From NCBI GenBank assembly GCA_027943335.1, contig BSBK01009257.1:1-64000 (forward strand): DNA of 64,000 nt, read 5' to 3'. How positions within the stretch are numbered: position 1 is the stretch's first letter; each line of letters starts with the position of its first letter. The translations under genes were made by a program, and so were the position numbers. Origin of the DNA: Chamaecyparis obtusa. Lineage: Eukaryota; Streptophyta; Pinopsida; Cupressales; Cupressaceae. Shown in pieces: positions 12,324 to 25,469 of this stretch. The notes under the pieces were generated by a model that saw nothing but the letters and a program-made list of their open reading frames with translations, did not search any database and was not told the origin of the DNA.

Positions 12324-12509
12324 GATACACCATCTCCTAATCTTCCTACTCCTATTCTTCCTTATCTAGTTCCTAATCTTCCTAATCCTAATCCTATCCT
12401 TCCTAATCCGATTCCTAATATTCCCACTCCCATTTCTCCATCTGTTATTCCTAGTTCTTCCCACACTTATGATGAGGTTCAAACTATGGTTCATGATGCA
12501 GATTTGTAA

Positions 12510-13759
12510 ATATTCTTTAAATTACCTTCCCCTTATTATCTGATCCATAGTGATATTAAAGGGAAGAGAAAATAAACTTCCCTTTTGAGATTTCTTCATA
12601 ATTTTACCCCTCATTTTGATATAATATAGATCTTTTATCCTCTTGTCTCTGGGGGCAAGAGGTGTATTTCTTCTAGTCTTCTAGAATCCATTATGTTCTT
12701 AGCATTTTTACTTTGAGCTTAATTGGTTATTCTTTCTCTCATTTATCTCGATGGTTTTGTATTATGACAGCTTTTGCTTCTAATCATCCATCACTCTCTT
12801 CTAGTATTCATGATATCTTTTCTAAGACATTTGTTTTGCAAAAGGTATCCCTTGATTTCTTCCCTGGGGAGAAAGGTTATTCCTTCTTTCTCTTTGTCTA
12901 GGGATCTGCTTTCCTTAGCTTAGTGGCATTTATTTATCTTGCAACATTATTTCATTATACTAACTAAGGTTTTGGCTATGGATATCCTTTTATGTGAGAG
13001 GTTGTTGTCCTAGGTCATGACCTCTTCTTTATTTTGCAAATTTTGTTCTTTATAAACTCTTACCCTTGTTTTGGTGTTAGAGTTGTTTCCCTCATTCCAA
13101 AGATTCCTATTCCTCTTGACTGCAAGGGGCTAGATGATTGAATCTTTGTTTCCTTTTTGAAAGATGATATTTTATCTAAAAGCACTCCTCTATGGTGGGG
13201 GTCTTATTGATAGGATCTCTTTCTTTGAGGATACTTTTTCCATGAGTGACATATTCTTTTCACAATTATCTATGCTCTTGGATGTAGGGGTCAATACTCC
13301 TTGCTAAGAATATAGTGTACATTATTGTTAAACACAATATCTCCTTACTTTGTGAAGTAGGTATCCTCCTCTTCCTTATCATGTCTAGTAGACAGCCACG
13401 ATAAGGAGGGGGGCATATATAGGGTCTCCCTTGTATTATAGTTTTTTATTTATATGCTAAATCTTCAGAAGATAACACACATAAATTACTAAATCCTGAA
13501 GAGACATGCATTTTTTAATTTTTAATATGCTAAATCTTCCGAAGGTAATGCACATAAGTTGCTAAATCCTAAGGAGACACGCATTTTATATTCCATGGTG
13601 ATACAAGAATGTGGATCTATGGTTATTCCAAAAGTTGTCAGAAGATGCATTACAATTTCAAGGCACAGTTTATGGGTGAACTATCAAGTTTGGCCACCTG
13701 TTTGGCTCCCCCTCCTTGGTGATTCATGATAAGGTGGGCATCTTACTGGAAGATGTAAT

Positions 13760-13831
<72 letters not shown>

Positions 13832-15190
13832 TTTCATGCTAGTAGGATGGGATCATGAAGCTATGTTATTTATAGTGTTGCTCTTGTTTAAATCTTATGT
13901 AATCATTTATGCTTTTATGATAGCTTTCCAAATATGATATTAGTATAGGAAGCATTTCTTAGCAAGGTTTCCTTTACTAGCTGATTTGGGTTTGTTTTTG
14001 TACTATCACCTCATTTTGTGTCTTTTGGGTAAAAGCACACTTAGGTGTCACCTTTAAGGCTAACTTATCAGCACAGTTGAATTTGAGTATTTCTAACTAA
14101 AAATTATTTTTGGTCAAACATATGGTCTAGCTAGATTCATTCTAGCTAAGCTAGATAAGTTCTTTAACTTTTCCAATTGAAAATATCTATTAAATGGATG
14201 TTTTATACCACTTTGGGTACAATTACCATAAAAATAAAATTATTTCCAAAAAGTGGTGTTTCAATAACTCCTAATCTTTTTAATGATATTTTTTTAAAAA
14301 TAAAAAAATACCTTTTTGTAGAGATCAGAGTCAAGAATATCCTCATATAAATTTTATAGTGTTTTAATTAGACATAGTTTATTGTAGTTAAAAAATATTG
14401 CAAGTAGGTATTTTAACAGTCAAAGAGATGTTGATTCAGAGAAACAAAAAAATAGTAAATCATATCAAATAAATTTGAAAAACATATGGTGCACTAGAGG
14501 AGAGAGTCCTCTTCAAAAATATATATTTCTTTTCTTGATTGGGATAGATTTGTTATGAAAAATATGTTGCGAGATGAAAGATGTCGATTTCAGTGAGTTA
14601 GAATTTGAATTATTATAAAAGAGAAAATATAGGTCTCAAACCAATTTTTATTTCTTCATGCACTAGCTATATATGTCATTTATGACATATTTTGAAATTA
14701 GAGGAAAAAAAGTTTATTTACATATAATTTTTTGGTGGGAACTAGACCCCTAATTTTCAGCATTTTTCAGCAACTGAAAAATCATCTTTAAAAATTAAAA
14801 AAACATATCAATTCTTATTCAAAAAAAGTATTAAAAATATTAATCATAAACTTCATCCATTTTATCACATTTAATTAGTTTACATCATCTTCAAATTCCA
14901 AACATAAATGTCATTTTTATACTATTGAAGTTGAACAACTTTGATTTTGTTAGCCTTTTTCTTTGTAAAAGGGTGACAACTTATTGTTCTTTTACCCTTT
15001 TAGCTTTGTCTTTATTGTTTTTCTTTGTTTTCAAACCCTTGTGCATGTATGTTGAGTTAGAATCCTTAGCTTGGAGGCTCATGACGCTAACTGAGTGTTA
15101 TTCTACCTCGTTGTGAATCCATTGGAATCTTTCTTCTTCTTTATCACGAGTATGTTCGATTTCCATACTCTTGCTAAAGTGGGGGCTTAA
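12510..15190 (+). other. non-coding internal region of the gag-only element
   Basis: AT-rich sequence after the gag frame with no pol-like frame on either strand. It holds a 73-bp-period duplication (about 13453 and 13526, shared core TATGCTAAATCTTC), a CT microsatellite, and near the 3' end the purine tract 15176-15187. Confidence 0.65.
13763..13829 (+). repeat. (CT)n microsatellite
   Basis: Uninterrupted TC/CT repeat of about 66 bp. The open frame through it gives only Ser-Leu repeats. Confidence 0.95.
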
Positions 15191-16623
15191 TGTATCATCT
15201 TAAAATGGAAGCACTTCAATGTTAAGAAAATTTATCCCTCCTTAGGGGGTGTTTTGGGCCATCATCAGGCTGTCCTCTATTTTCTACCCCCTTCCCATCT
15301 TTTGTGCCTATTTAGGGCTCTGTTTGGGCCTCCCTGGGCATTGTTTTCCTCACCTAGTACATTTTCTAGGGGTCCTAAACCCCTAGATCAAGGTTGACCT
15401 TGACCTTGACCTAGATCAAATCCAACCTCTATCTTGACCTGGGTTCCCCTTTTCATCAAATTTTTTTCAGATGTGGGGGGAAACTCAAAAGGTTATTTTC
15501 CTGCTTCCGGGTCGGCTGTTTTGGTCTTCGAAATGGTAAAATCTTAAATTGCATTTAATCTAGGTCCATTTCTAGGGGTATGGGCCCAATGGAAATTTAT
15601 TTCTCATATGTGGCCCCTCTAGAAGTTTGTGCCCTAGATCACTATAAAAGGAAGCCTTCTTCTCTCATTTTCTCAATCACTCATGAATCGATTATCAAGC
15701 ACTCAAGAAAATTCAAGCAATCATCCATTCAAGCATTCAAGTTCTCCATTGAAGATCAAGGATTCAAGCATTCAATCCTTTGAAGGGATTTGGTTCAAGC
15801 ATTCAAGATTCATCATTCAAACGCTAGATCTATCTATCATGGTGGTGTGATCTTCCTTCAAGATCCTTTGTTCATCTTCAAGATCCATTCATTCTTCCCT
15901 CGAGGTGGATTTCAAGCATACAATAATGGAGGTTTTTATTTACATTTATGGTTTTGATTTACATTGTTGAGTTCAAGCTTTCATATCAATGTACTTGTTT
16001 ACATTTCAAATACAATTGCATATCTATTGAATATCATAGCTTCATTATTAGATCTACTTCTACTACTTGCTAGCATTCTCTATTTCAATTCCATTATTAA
16101 GGTTGATTCCAAACTGGGGTTTGACCAAGGCAAACCCTACATCCAAATAACAAAACCCTTTTTTCTTACAAGTGTAGGTGCAGGTGCGGGACAATGAATA
16201 TCAATGTAGATCTGGATACCCTTTTCGTCAAACTTCCAAGATCCACGAACAAAATTTCTATTGGAGCAGTTTCAAGTCAAGGATGACTTTCAGTGGGGGG
16301 TAAGATTGTACCCCGGGGTAAGATCTCACCCTAATCCTGAGGGAAAGATGACCTGGCTTAGAAAAGAAAAATATTTCTGGGTTTTGCAGATCTCGTAGTT
16401 TCGGTTTGAGTTGCGAAAATCAATAGTTTCTAAGATTGTTTGAAAGAGTTTTCAGCAAGTTCTTTTTCAGAGGTAAGTACTTTCATTTCTTCATTTCAAT
16501 ATTAGCATTTCCAAATTTACATTCCATCCCCTTAGAATTTATATGTATATATAAAATATGGGTTTAGGGTCTCTTTCATATGCATTATTCTAAACCCTAT
16601 TCATCCATATTTTATATCTTAGA
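15191..16623 (+). repeat. 3' LTR of the gag-only element, single-block form
   Basis: 1433 bp beginning TGTATCATC, with one promoter block (TATA at 15643-15649). It is colinear with the start and end of the 5' LTR but lacks the two extra 0.74-kb copies. The target duplication AATAC follows at 16624-16628. Confidence 0.9.
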
Positions 16624-16628
16624 AATAC

Positions 16629-16937
16629 TAAAATCAATATAACTAGCCAAACCGAAAAGCCAATATCCTCCAACTAAGAATATCGCTCACAAGCCCATAC
16701 CAAGAAAACTGCTAACCAAGCATGAACATCCTAAAAGAAATCAAGCAACAAGAAGTCACATGAAAGAAAAATAAGATCATCACATAGACCATTATTATGT
16801 CTAATCAGGAAAGGTAAATCATGGTTTGTCTCCCTCATAGAGGACTAATAAAGCATGAATCCCAAAGTTCCTAAATGAGATAAAAGAAAGGAGCGACTCA
16901 AGCTAGGACCTTGGTACTATTTTTGCAACAAAATCCA
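16629..16937. other. intergenic, nothing recognised
   Basis: AT-rich sequence right of the first nested pair. No coding or repeat signal seen. Confidence 0.5.
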
Positions 16938-18104
<1,167 letters not shown>

Positions 18105-18137
18105 AACCACGTTAAGGTGGAAGCTCATCTGGCCCCT

Positions 18138-18235
18138 CCTAGGATCCTCTTATGACCCTTTACGACACTTTAAGACCTCTAAGATGTATTCTCAGGGATC
18201 GTAAAGGGTCATAAAGGGTCATAAGGGGTCCTGGG
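18138..18235. repeat. short inverted repeat (AGGGTCATAA stem)
   Basis: Left arm about 18138-18168 (CCTAGGATCC through CCCTTTACGA) pairs imperfectly with right arm about 18194-18235 (GATCGTAAAGGGTC through GGTCCTGGG). The right arm contains the AAAGGGTCAT unit twice. Confidence 0.6.
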
Positions 18236-18238
18236 ACA

Positions 18239-18512
18239 CAACAACTAAGAAACATAAATGTAGGCATCATGGTCACAATTGTTTGGAGACACAACACAAT
18301 TGAATGCTACACCCAGATGATGCAACACAACCACTACTCCTGCAGTTCGAAGTGGACACTACAGGTATCTTTGATTTTTGGATCTCGTAGTGTCCACTTC
18401 AAACTGTAGGAGTAGTGGTTGTGTTGCATCATTTGGGTGTAGCATTCAATTATGTTGTGTATCCAAACAATTGGGACCATGATGCCTACATTTATGTTTC
18501 TCAGCTATTGTG
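18239..18512. repeat. long hairpin with about 120-bp arms
   Basis: Left arm 18239-18361 and right arm 18388-18511 are inverted copies with few mismatches around a 26-bp loop. The arm centre pairs CACTACTCCTGCAGTTCGAA with TTCAAACTGTAGGAGTAGTG. The outermost right-arm segment (CCTACATTTATGTTT) is repeated once more at about 18515-18530. It could be a MITE, or if transcribed a hairpin RNA precursor. No target duplication was identified. Confidence 0.8.
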
Positions 18513-18541
18513 ATACCTACATTTATGTTTTGTAGCTGTCG

Positions 18542-19240
18542 TGTTTATTTGCATGTTCTTTATGTGTTTGGCTTCTCTCCCTCGCCCATCAAAAATAAGA
18601 TTTTCCCACTCTGAATTAAGAATGCGCATGCAACACAAGCAGAATATGCATGGATAGCAGATGGACAACACATTTACATTTTTTTAATAGGTCAAAATTA
18701 CAATGTTCACGATGGTCTATAACTTAAAATACACAATTAAAGACCTCTATCAAAAATGCAACCCTATTGTGTTTTTCAGCTCCACCTGATATCCTATGTA
18801 TATGAATTGAGATTGCATATTGAACTAGGCAACTCCTTCTGTATTGCCTGAAACCAAGAGATTGTCACATTTAACATCTAAAATCATTATTGAACTTTTT
18901 TTATTATTAAAAAGTACACTAGTCTCCTTTGTTTCTTGTACACCATCTCTATCAGCAAGTTTCTTCATGGATGGCCTCCACTTTCTTCCCCGCTACAACT
19001 GTAAACACTAGTCATTCTCCTGTAGTCATTACTATCTTCTCTATTCATCAGACCTCCACTGTAATTTCTCTAATGAAAATTTCCAAATTCACTATTTGGT
19101 ATTCCTTCATCTCCCCTCAACTTCATCACTTATGTGTATGGCTTCTCTCCCTCACATCGAAAATAAGATTTTTCCCACTCTGAATCAAGAATGTGCGTGC
19201 ATCACAAGCATAATATGCACGGATAGTAGATGGAGTTGAA
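18542..19240 (+). repeat. direct repeat pair of about 105 bp
   Basis: 18567-18672 and 19138-19240 share GGCTTCTCTCCCTC, an AATAAGATTTTTCCCACTCTG core and an ATGCA(T/C)GGATAG(C/T)AGATGG end, in the same orientation about 570 bp apart. The sequence between is not recognised. Confidence 0.65.
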
Positions 19241-19324
19241 AAAACACAACATGTTTAGATTTATGGCATTCTATGTGAAAATTTACAACATTAAATTGAT
19301 CATAGTTAGAAGACTTAGACAGAA

Positions 19325-19630
19325 GAAGAATATGAGTATAGCCAATTTTTAGAAGAATATGAATGAATGCAAACATACATAAGTGGATGAACATAAATAA
19401 TGAAGGTACCTGATATTGCCTGAATTAATGAAGTGTTGACCCTGGATTCAATCCGGTATGCTCATGTATGATCCAAAAACTGCAAGGAAAGAAAGGATGG
19501 AGTTAGATCCAAAGGATCTAAGCAATGCCTGACACCATATTATTGATCCTCATCTACAATTATGCATGTGCATAGTTAAGCCACACACTTCTAAAATGAA
19601 CTATGCTACAAAACATGTGCACTCAAAAAA
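19325..19630 (+). repeat. dispersed about 250-bp repeat, copy 1
   Basis: Shared core TTAGATCCAAAGGATCTAAG, then ATTATGCATGTGCATAGT. Same-orientation copies occur at about 44985-45262 and (truncated) 47150-47340; a diverged copy is at 42725-42930. It lies just outside the foldback arms. Confidence 0.7.
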
Positions 19631-19634
19631 ATGC

Positions 19635-20683
19635 ACTTCATATTGCAGCCATGACTTGAGGTAAGCATTCAAGCTTTGTCTTCTCATTAACTCAATTTCA
19701 TTTTGATGGCATTTGTTGATTTAATTGCGACACTAGCTTGGTTATAAACAAAAAGAAAAAGAAAAAGAAGGTATCATTTGTAATTTTTGTGAATTCGAAG
19801 AGCTTCCGCAAAGATGACACTACACTTTTGCATGGTGCGAAGAGGGCATTCAAGTTTGACATGCATGAAGAGGCCGACACCGTGTGGGAAGAGGGCACTA
19901 GCACTTGAGGTAGGCATTTGAGCTTTGTCTTCTCATTAACTCAATTTCATTTTGATGGCATTTGTTGATTTAATGGCACAATATGAATGTTAATAGTGGC
20001 ATTGTTTACATGTTAGCATTTGGAATGCTCGATGACCCGCGAGCTTTGAGAGCTAGGGCATCATTGCTATTACCTTCAAGACATTGTGTGAAGTGTTTGA
20101 TCTCTCTTTATTTGTTTTGTTGTTGATATTCACTATGTAGTACTCCCTGTTTATGATCATTTCATGAGGAAATATCTTGATGGCTCATGGATTGCAAGCT
20201 AGGGCATCATGCATTGTTTATGAGCTCACTGTTTGAGCACTTCATGTCCCTATTTGATTGGTCGGTGCCCTGTTTGTTATATTGAGTTTACATCATATAT
20301 TTAATCTTAATAAATATCTTATAAAACAACATAAAACTAACCCAAAATACTTTGTCTTAATAAAATCTTAATAAAACAATATATTTAGTCTTAATAAAAT
20401 CTTATAAAACAACATATATTGTGTAGTGTTTGATCTCTCTTTATTTGTTTTTCTATTGATATTCACTAGCTATGTGGTACTCCCCGTTTATGATTATTTC
20501 ATGAGGAAATATCTTGATGGCTCACTGTTTAATACTGACATTGTTTACATCTTTTCATTTGGAATGCTTGATGACCCAGGAGCTTTGAGAGCTAGGGCAT
20601 CATTGCTATTACCTTCAAGTCATTGTGTGAAGTGTTTGATCTCTATTTATTTGTTTTGTTGTTGATATTCACTATGTGGTACT
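19635..20683 (+). mobile_element. foldback-family left arm, outer part
   Basis: Left half of a giant inverted repeat whose right half is at 43392-44900 plus 46690-47085. Recognisable modules: CATTAACTCAATTTCATTTTG (19687 and again 19936), GGAATGCT(T/C)GATGACCC, GAGAGCTAGGGCATCATTGC, GTGTGAAGTGTTTGATCTCT, GTACTCCCCGTTTATGAT, and an AAAATCTTATAAAACAACAT stretch. A TR-GAG element interrupts it after 20688, and the arm resumes at 41416. No transposase frame was seen. Confidence 0.7.
19784..19906 (+). other. GC-richer, exon-like peptide block, copy 1
   Basis: An open stretch of about 40 codons ending in TGA reads through TTLLHGAKRAF and ends VWEEGTST. A minus-strand copy at 48395-48515 keeps the same frame and end with about ten amino-acid differences. 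The base composition is clearly richer in G+C than its surroundings, which suggests a captured gene fragment. The family was not recognised. Confidence 0.4.
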
Positions 20684-20688
20684 CCTCG

Positions 20689-22317
20689 TGGTGTAGGGGC
20701 ACCTAGAGCACATAAGGAGTTCAATAAACCTTTGGAGGTCAAAAAGGAATCAGTGAACATGAAGACATCCAATGACATCAATTGGAGTATTTTGGAGCAT
20801 ATAATGACCTATAAGGTTAATTTATGTAATAAATTTGCAATAAGTCCAAAAAGGCTTAATAAGTCTTAGGACCAAAATTTGGAATCTAGGATTTTATTAG
20901 GTGTTGGAAGTTTCAAATAGGTTAAATTAGTTTTTAATAATGGTCAATAAGTCCATTGAGATGATTTAGAAAAGTTCCAAAACTTAGCAATTACAAATAT
21001 TTAAAATTTACAAAGTTACAAATTTGAATTTGCAAATTGTAACGGTTATGGACATTTAGGAGGGAATTTGATTTTATTATTGTTTTAGGCCAATCTAATC
21101 CTCTCAACTGATTTGGATTGGTTGGGGTAGTTAATATGAGTGTTTTAAATATTCCAAAGTCCTGTTGTACGGTGGAGGAGGCTATTGTACGGACTATACC
21201 AGTTTTGGTGAAGAAAAACTATCTTCAAATGCAATTTCTTTGAGTTCTTGGAATAGTTTTGAATCCATTTCAATATTTTGTTGTATTATCAATGCATTGA
21301 GGTAAGTAGAGGTTTATTTGATAACATATCTATGCAATAATCAACTTTGGACTGACATTTTACAGTACTTCTTGCTGCCTGGTAGAGTTTCAGCACTTTT
21401 ATTTGACAGTTTTGGTTAGTTTCAATAAAACATGGTCATTCCATGACCCCTGGGCACTAAAACTCATGGAATGACATTATATCCACATGTATTATAATCC
21501 ACTAACATGATTTGATGCAGTGATAAACTAATTTCTTGGTGATCACCAATTTTGTGAAGGGAAAATAGTGAAAGTTGCTTGGTATGCTACAACAGTAGAA
21601 AATATACCTTAATGAGAAGGTATTTTTATGATTGATTGTGTGTGGGAAGGTTGAGGAAAAGGATATTCATCCATTATTTTTTACTGGAAGCCTTGGGAAA
21701 TGTGACATTGGAGAAACCCTCAAATCAAGGGTTTAAGAGGGCTAATTTGGGATTTTTTATATTCCCTAGGTGTTGGGATAAATTACTCTTGGATTTAGAG
21801 GTTTGGTAACATATTTAAACATTGATGTAATTTTTGAGTCTTGGGGATACAAGTAACTAGGTGTTTCTTTGTTAAATCACCCATTTTTTAAGCATTTTAG
21901 GGCCACATAATGAGGACAGTCATACTTGGTACAAAAAAACCTACCCTATCCTTTTGGTATGTTGTAAAAATAAATAAAGGGTACTCAAATATATAATTTA
22001 TTTTCTTATTGTTTTGGAAAAAGTTAGAGATAAGATCTTGTGAAGGCTGCTGCAGGGCTACAAGACAGGCTATTAGGCCTAACTTGGTGAATTTTGAAGA
22101 TTTTGTATTTGAACATTTGGAGAAAGTTTGAAACATATTTAGTTACCTTGGATTCCATAAATTAAAGTTATTGGATCATACTTTAAGGCTTGTTGGACTA
22201 TAATTTACCATTTCACCTATTGAAGCCATCTTGGGTCACTAGTTGGATTGTTACATTTGGTTAGTTTTATGTACTTGGACCTTGGATCCAACACACTCCT
22301 TTGCCACCTCTACATCA
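20689..22317 (+). repeat. TR-GAG 5' LTR
   Basis: Begins TGGTGTAGGGGCACC and ends CTACATCA. The first about 185 bp is open in the same frame as the end of the internal frame at 24117-24632. The CATTCCATGACCCC stretch and the ends are shared with the split 3' LTR. Differences between the two LTRs are clearly more frequent than between the LTRs of the Tat element nested in it. Confidence 0.88.
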
Positions 22318-22319
22318 AG

Positions 22320-22331
22320 TTGTATCAAAGC
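22320..22331 (+). promoter_or_regulatory. degenerate initiator-Met-type primer site
   Basis: TTGTATCAAAGC, two bases after the LTR end; 10 of 12 bases match TGGTATCAGAGC. Confidence 0.6.
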
Positions 22332-22399
22332 ACACTAGTAGATCCTTAAAGGGATAGAGGAACACTTTGCTAAAGGAAGTTTGACTATTGTTTGTGAAA

Positions 22400-24133
22400 A
22401 TGCCTCCAAGGAATGCAGGTACTGCCAGGGAGATCCAGGAGTTGAAAGAGAAGACCACAAGGTTGCAGGAGTCTTACAATGAACTTTTGGCCAGGCTTGA
22501 AGCACTTAAATCCAATCAAATAAGAGTAGGAGATGAAGGTGTTGATAGTGAAGAACAGGAAGAAACTCATAAGGAAGGGGAAGAAGAAGAAGAGGAACAA
22601 GTAGATCCTAAAGAGCAGAGGACAATCAAGATATTGAAGGCTTTGAAGAATGAGTAGCATAAGGTGAGGGGAGATATTGCTATGTATGATGGAAGTCTGA
22701 AAGAAGAAGAGATTTTGGATTGGATAGCATCAATGGATGCCTACTTTGAAAGTGAAGAGGTACCGGATGAACAAAGGGTCAAATTGGCAAAAACAAAACT
22801 TAAAGGGCATGTACTCCTATGGTGGGATCATGAGGAGGTTGATAGAAGAAGAAGAGGTAAGGCAAAGATTAACTCTTGGGACAGAATGATAGCAAAGATG
22901 AAAGGTAACTTTCTTCCAAAAGATTTTGATGTACAAATGCATAAGAAAATGCAAGGTTTAAGACAAAAAGACTTAGATGTTAAAGCATATACTGATGAAT
23001 TTTATAAACTATGTATAAGATTTGGAATGGAAGAAGATGAAGTTGTTAAGGTTGCTAGATATCTAGGTGGTTTAAGATTTAGTATTCAAGATGAATTTGT
23101 GGCTTCTAACCCCAGAAGTGTGAAGGAATGTTACCAGTTGGCTCTTAGAATAGAGGAGAAGTTGAAGAGGAAGAGTGAAAGATAGAATAGCAGCAATAGA
23201 GGAGGTTCTTCAATAAGGGGAAGAGGAGCAAGGAAAAATCAGATTTGGGAAGAAAAGGATAAAGGAACTACTCCTGAGGTAAGAGTAGGACACACCCAAA
23301 GAGGTGGAAGAACTGGAGGAGGAAGAGGATGTGGCATCTTCACAGGTAGATGCTTTCATTGCAATGAAGTTGGACATCAATCTTTTAGCTGTCCTAAATG
23401 GATAGATTCTGATCAAGGAAAGGAAAGGAGGGTACATTTGATTGAAGAAGAAGAGACTCATGAACCTAAAGAAGCAAACCCTGAGGTAGGAGAATTTCTT
23501 CTCATGAGGAAAGGGGGACCATTACGAAAATCAGCACAAGAAGGTATATTCAAATCAAGATGTTTAGTCCAAGGCAAGGTATGTACTCTAATAATTGATT
23601 CAGGGGCACATATCAATTTGGTTTCAATGGATATGGTTTCTAAGTTGGGATTGGCATTGGTAGAACATCCTAATCCTTACAATGCCACTTGGGTAAACCA
23701 AGAGTTGAATGTGAAGGTTAGTCAGAAGGCTCTTGTCAATTTTTAAATTGGGCCATATCATGATCAAGTTTGGTGTGATGTAATATCTATGAACTGTGGA
23801 CACATGATATTAGGTAGACCATGGCAATGCATGAGAAGAAAAATCCATGATGGCTACATAAATACTTATATTGTTCATAAAGGGAAAGAGAAGTTTAAGT
23901 TAAATCCACTGACTTGCAGGGATAAAGAAAAGGTATTGATGTGTTTTGGTGATAATATCCCTTTTCATAGGCAAGGAAACATTCAAAATGATACTAGTTG
24001 GTATATGAAGCATGGATACAATCATGGATTGAACAGGACAGATCAGGACAGTCCTACAAATCAGAGATGTTTGGGGCTGCCACAGTCAGAATTTGACGTC
24101 TTAAAGAGCATTCAAGTTGGCTTCATCTACTGA
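22400..24133 (+). pseudogene. Gypsy gag-protease frame
   Basis: One frame from ATG 22400 (MPPRNAG) to TGA 24131, with stops at 22655, 23183 and 23744 (TAG, TAG, TAA; each one base from CAG or CAA). Order: coiled-coil-like acidic N-terminus (ELKEKTTRLQE, a Glu run near 22580); retrotransposon gag domain (about 22670-23180) with GHVLLWWDHEE, MIAKMKGNFLP and LDVKAYTDEFYKLCIRF; an intact CCHC knuckle CFHCNEVGHQSFSC (about 23350-23391); then a retropepsin-like protease with LIIDSGAHINLV (about 23590-23625) and MILGRPWQ (about 23805-23828). The chain ends soon after the protease, where an autonomous element would continue into reverse transcriptase. Gag would form particles and the protease would process it. 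Confidence 0.88.
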
Positions 24134-24632
24134 TCCATCAAAGGATACAAAGATTATAGCACAAAACATGGGTTACAATAGTTTCCCAAGGCAGATCATG
24201 AAGGATAAGTTGCAGACTGTACCTAGTACACCAGTTGCAACAGCAGGGCAACAATCTGATTTAAAATCAGACCCTCCATCTAAAATTTTTAGTACTAATG
24301 CTTTTCACAGGGTGTGTGTAGGTTCAAAGAGAAGGCCAGTGACCTTAGGGGACTTCATTCCTTCCCCAAGGCACCATATCCATGAAGTACAGGTTCAGAC
24401 TAATGCCAGGACTGATTCTTGGGACAAGAATCTTTTTCAAGGTGGTGAACATGGTGTAGGGGCACCTAGAGCACATAAGGAGTTCAATAAACCTTTGGAG
24501 GTCAAAAAGGAATCAGATAACATGAAGACATCCAATTACATCAATTGGAGTATTTTGGAGCCTATAATGACCTATAAGGTTAATTTATGTAATAAATTTG
24601 CAATAAGTCCAAAAAGGCTTAATAAGTCTTAG
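24117..24632 (+). CDS. open frame running into the 3' LTR, unrecognised
   Basis: 171 codons in the next frame, overlapping the end of the gag-protease frame by 17 bp and extending 181 bp into the LTR, where it stops at TAG 24630. The LTR part is also open, in the same frame, at the start of the 5' LTR. It is rich in Ser, Lys and Asn and contains TLGDFIPSP. It may be the C-terminal part of the gag-protease polyprotein separated by one frameshift, or an unused frame. No start codon near its beginning is convincing. Confidence 0.4.
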   Translation: MASSTDPSKDTKIIAQNMGYNSFPRQIMKDKLQTVPSTPVATAGQQSDLKSDPPSKIFSTNAFHRVCVGSKRRPVTLGDFIPSPRHHIHEVQVQTNARTDSWDKNLFQGGEHGVGAPRAHKEFNKPLEVKKESDNMKTSNYINWSILEPIMTYKVNLCNKFAISPKRLNKS

Positions 24633-25469
24633 GACCAAAATTTGGAGTCTAGGATTTTATTAGGTGTTGGAAGTTTCAAATAGGTTAAATTAGTTTTTAA
24701 TAATGGTCAATAAGTCCATTTAGATGATTTAGTAAAGTTCCAAAACTTAGCAATTACAAATATTTAAAATTTACAAAGTTACAAATTTGAATTTTCAAAT
24801 TGTAATGGTTATGGACATTTAGGAGGGAATTTGATTTTATTATTGTTTTAGGCCAATATAATCCTCTCCACCAATTTGGATTGGTTGGGGTAGTTAATAT
24901 GAGTGTTTTAAATATTCTAAAGTCCCATTGTACGGGGGAGGAGGCTATTGTACGGACTGTACCAGTTTTGGTGAATAAAAACTATCTTCAAATGCAATTT
25001 CTTTGAGTTCTTGGAATAGTTTTGAATCCATTTCAATATTTTGTTGCATTATAAATGCATTGAAGTAAGTAGAGGTTGATTTGATAACATATCTATGCAA
25101 TAATCAACTTTGGACTAACATTTTACAGTACTTCTTGCTACTTGGTAGAATTTCAACACTTTTATTTGACAGTTTTGGTTAGTTTCAATAAAACATGGTC
25201 ATTCCATGACCCCTAAGCACTGAAACTCATGGAATGACATTGTAACCACATGTATTATAATCCACTAACATGATTTGATGCAGTGATAAACTAATTTCTT
25301 GGTGATCACAAATTTTGTGAAGGGAAAATAGTGAAAGTTGCTTGGTATGCTACAGCAGTAGAAAATCTACTTTAATGAGAAGGTATTTTTATGATTGATT
25401 GTGTGTGGGAAGGTTGAGGAAAAGGAGATTCATCCATTATTTTTTACTGGAAGCCTTGGGAAATGTGAC
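24452..25469 (+). repeat. TR-GAG 3' LTR, first part
   Basis: Colinear with 20689-21706 of the 5' LTR. Broken at 25469 by the Tat element; continues at 40805. The last five bases, GTGAC, are the left target duplication of that insertion. Confidence 0.9.

Larger units (their letters stand above)
4371..12509 (+). pseudogene. gag-like frame split by a Copia insertion
   Basis: One frame starts at ATG 4371, runs to 5263, is interrupted by the Copia element, and resumes at 12329 with the phase preserved: codon bases 5262-5263 are completed by 12329. It ends at TAA 12507-12509, about 358 codons in all. One other stop lies at 4599-4601 (TAA, a one-base change from CAA). The middle part is Pro/Ser/Thr-rich. 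Around 5070-5140 there is a gypsy-gag-like stretch with the pattern MPHLENYDGKGDLVTH. The part after the insertion is a Pro-Asn-Leu repeat region. No zinc knuckle and no pol domains follow. I infer a Gag relative that packages the element's RNA; weak similarity only, assignment uncertain. Confidence 0.55.
953..16623 (+). mobile_element. gag-only gypsy-like LTR element (LARD/TR-GAG type)
   Basis: A complete LTR element flanked by the 5-bp target duplication AATAC (948-952 and 16624-16628). The 5' LTR is 953-3840, the 3' LTR is 15191-16623, and a purine tract (15176-15187) precedes the 3' LTR. The first LTR base is C where TG is expected, and the last dinucleotide of the 3' LTR is GA instead of CA; both look like point changes. 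Without the nested Copia (5264-12323 plus one duplication copy), the internal region is only about 4.3 kb and holds a gag-like frame but no protease, reverse transcriptase, RNase H or integrase. It must have been mobilised in trans. The gypsy assignment rests only on the gag fragment. Confidence 0.85.
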
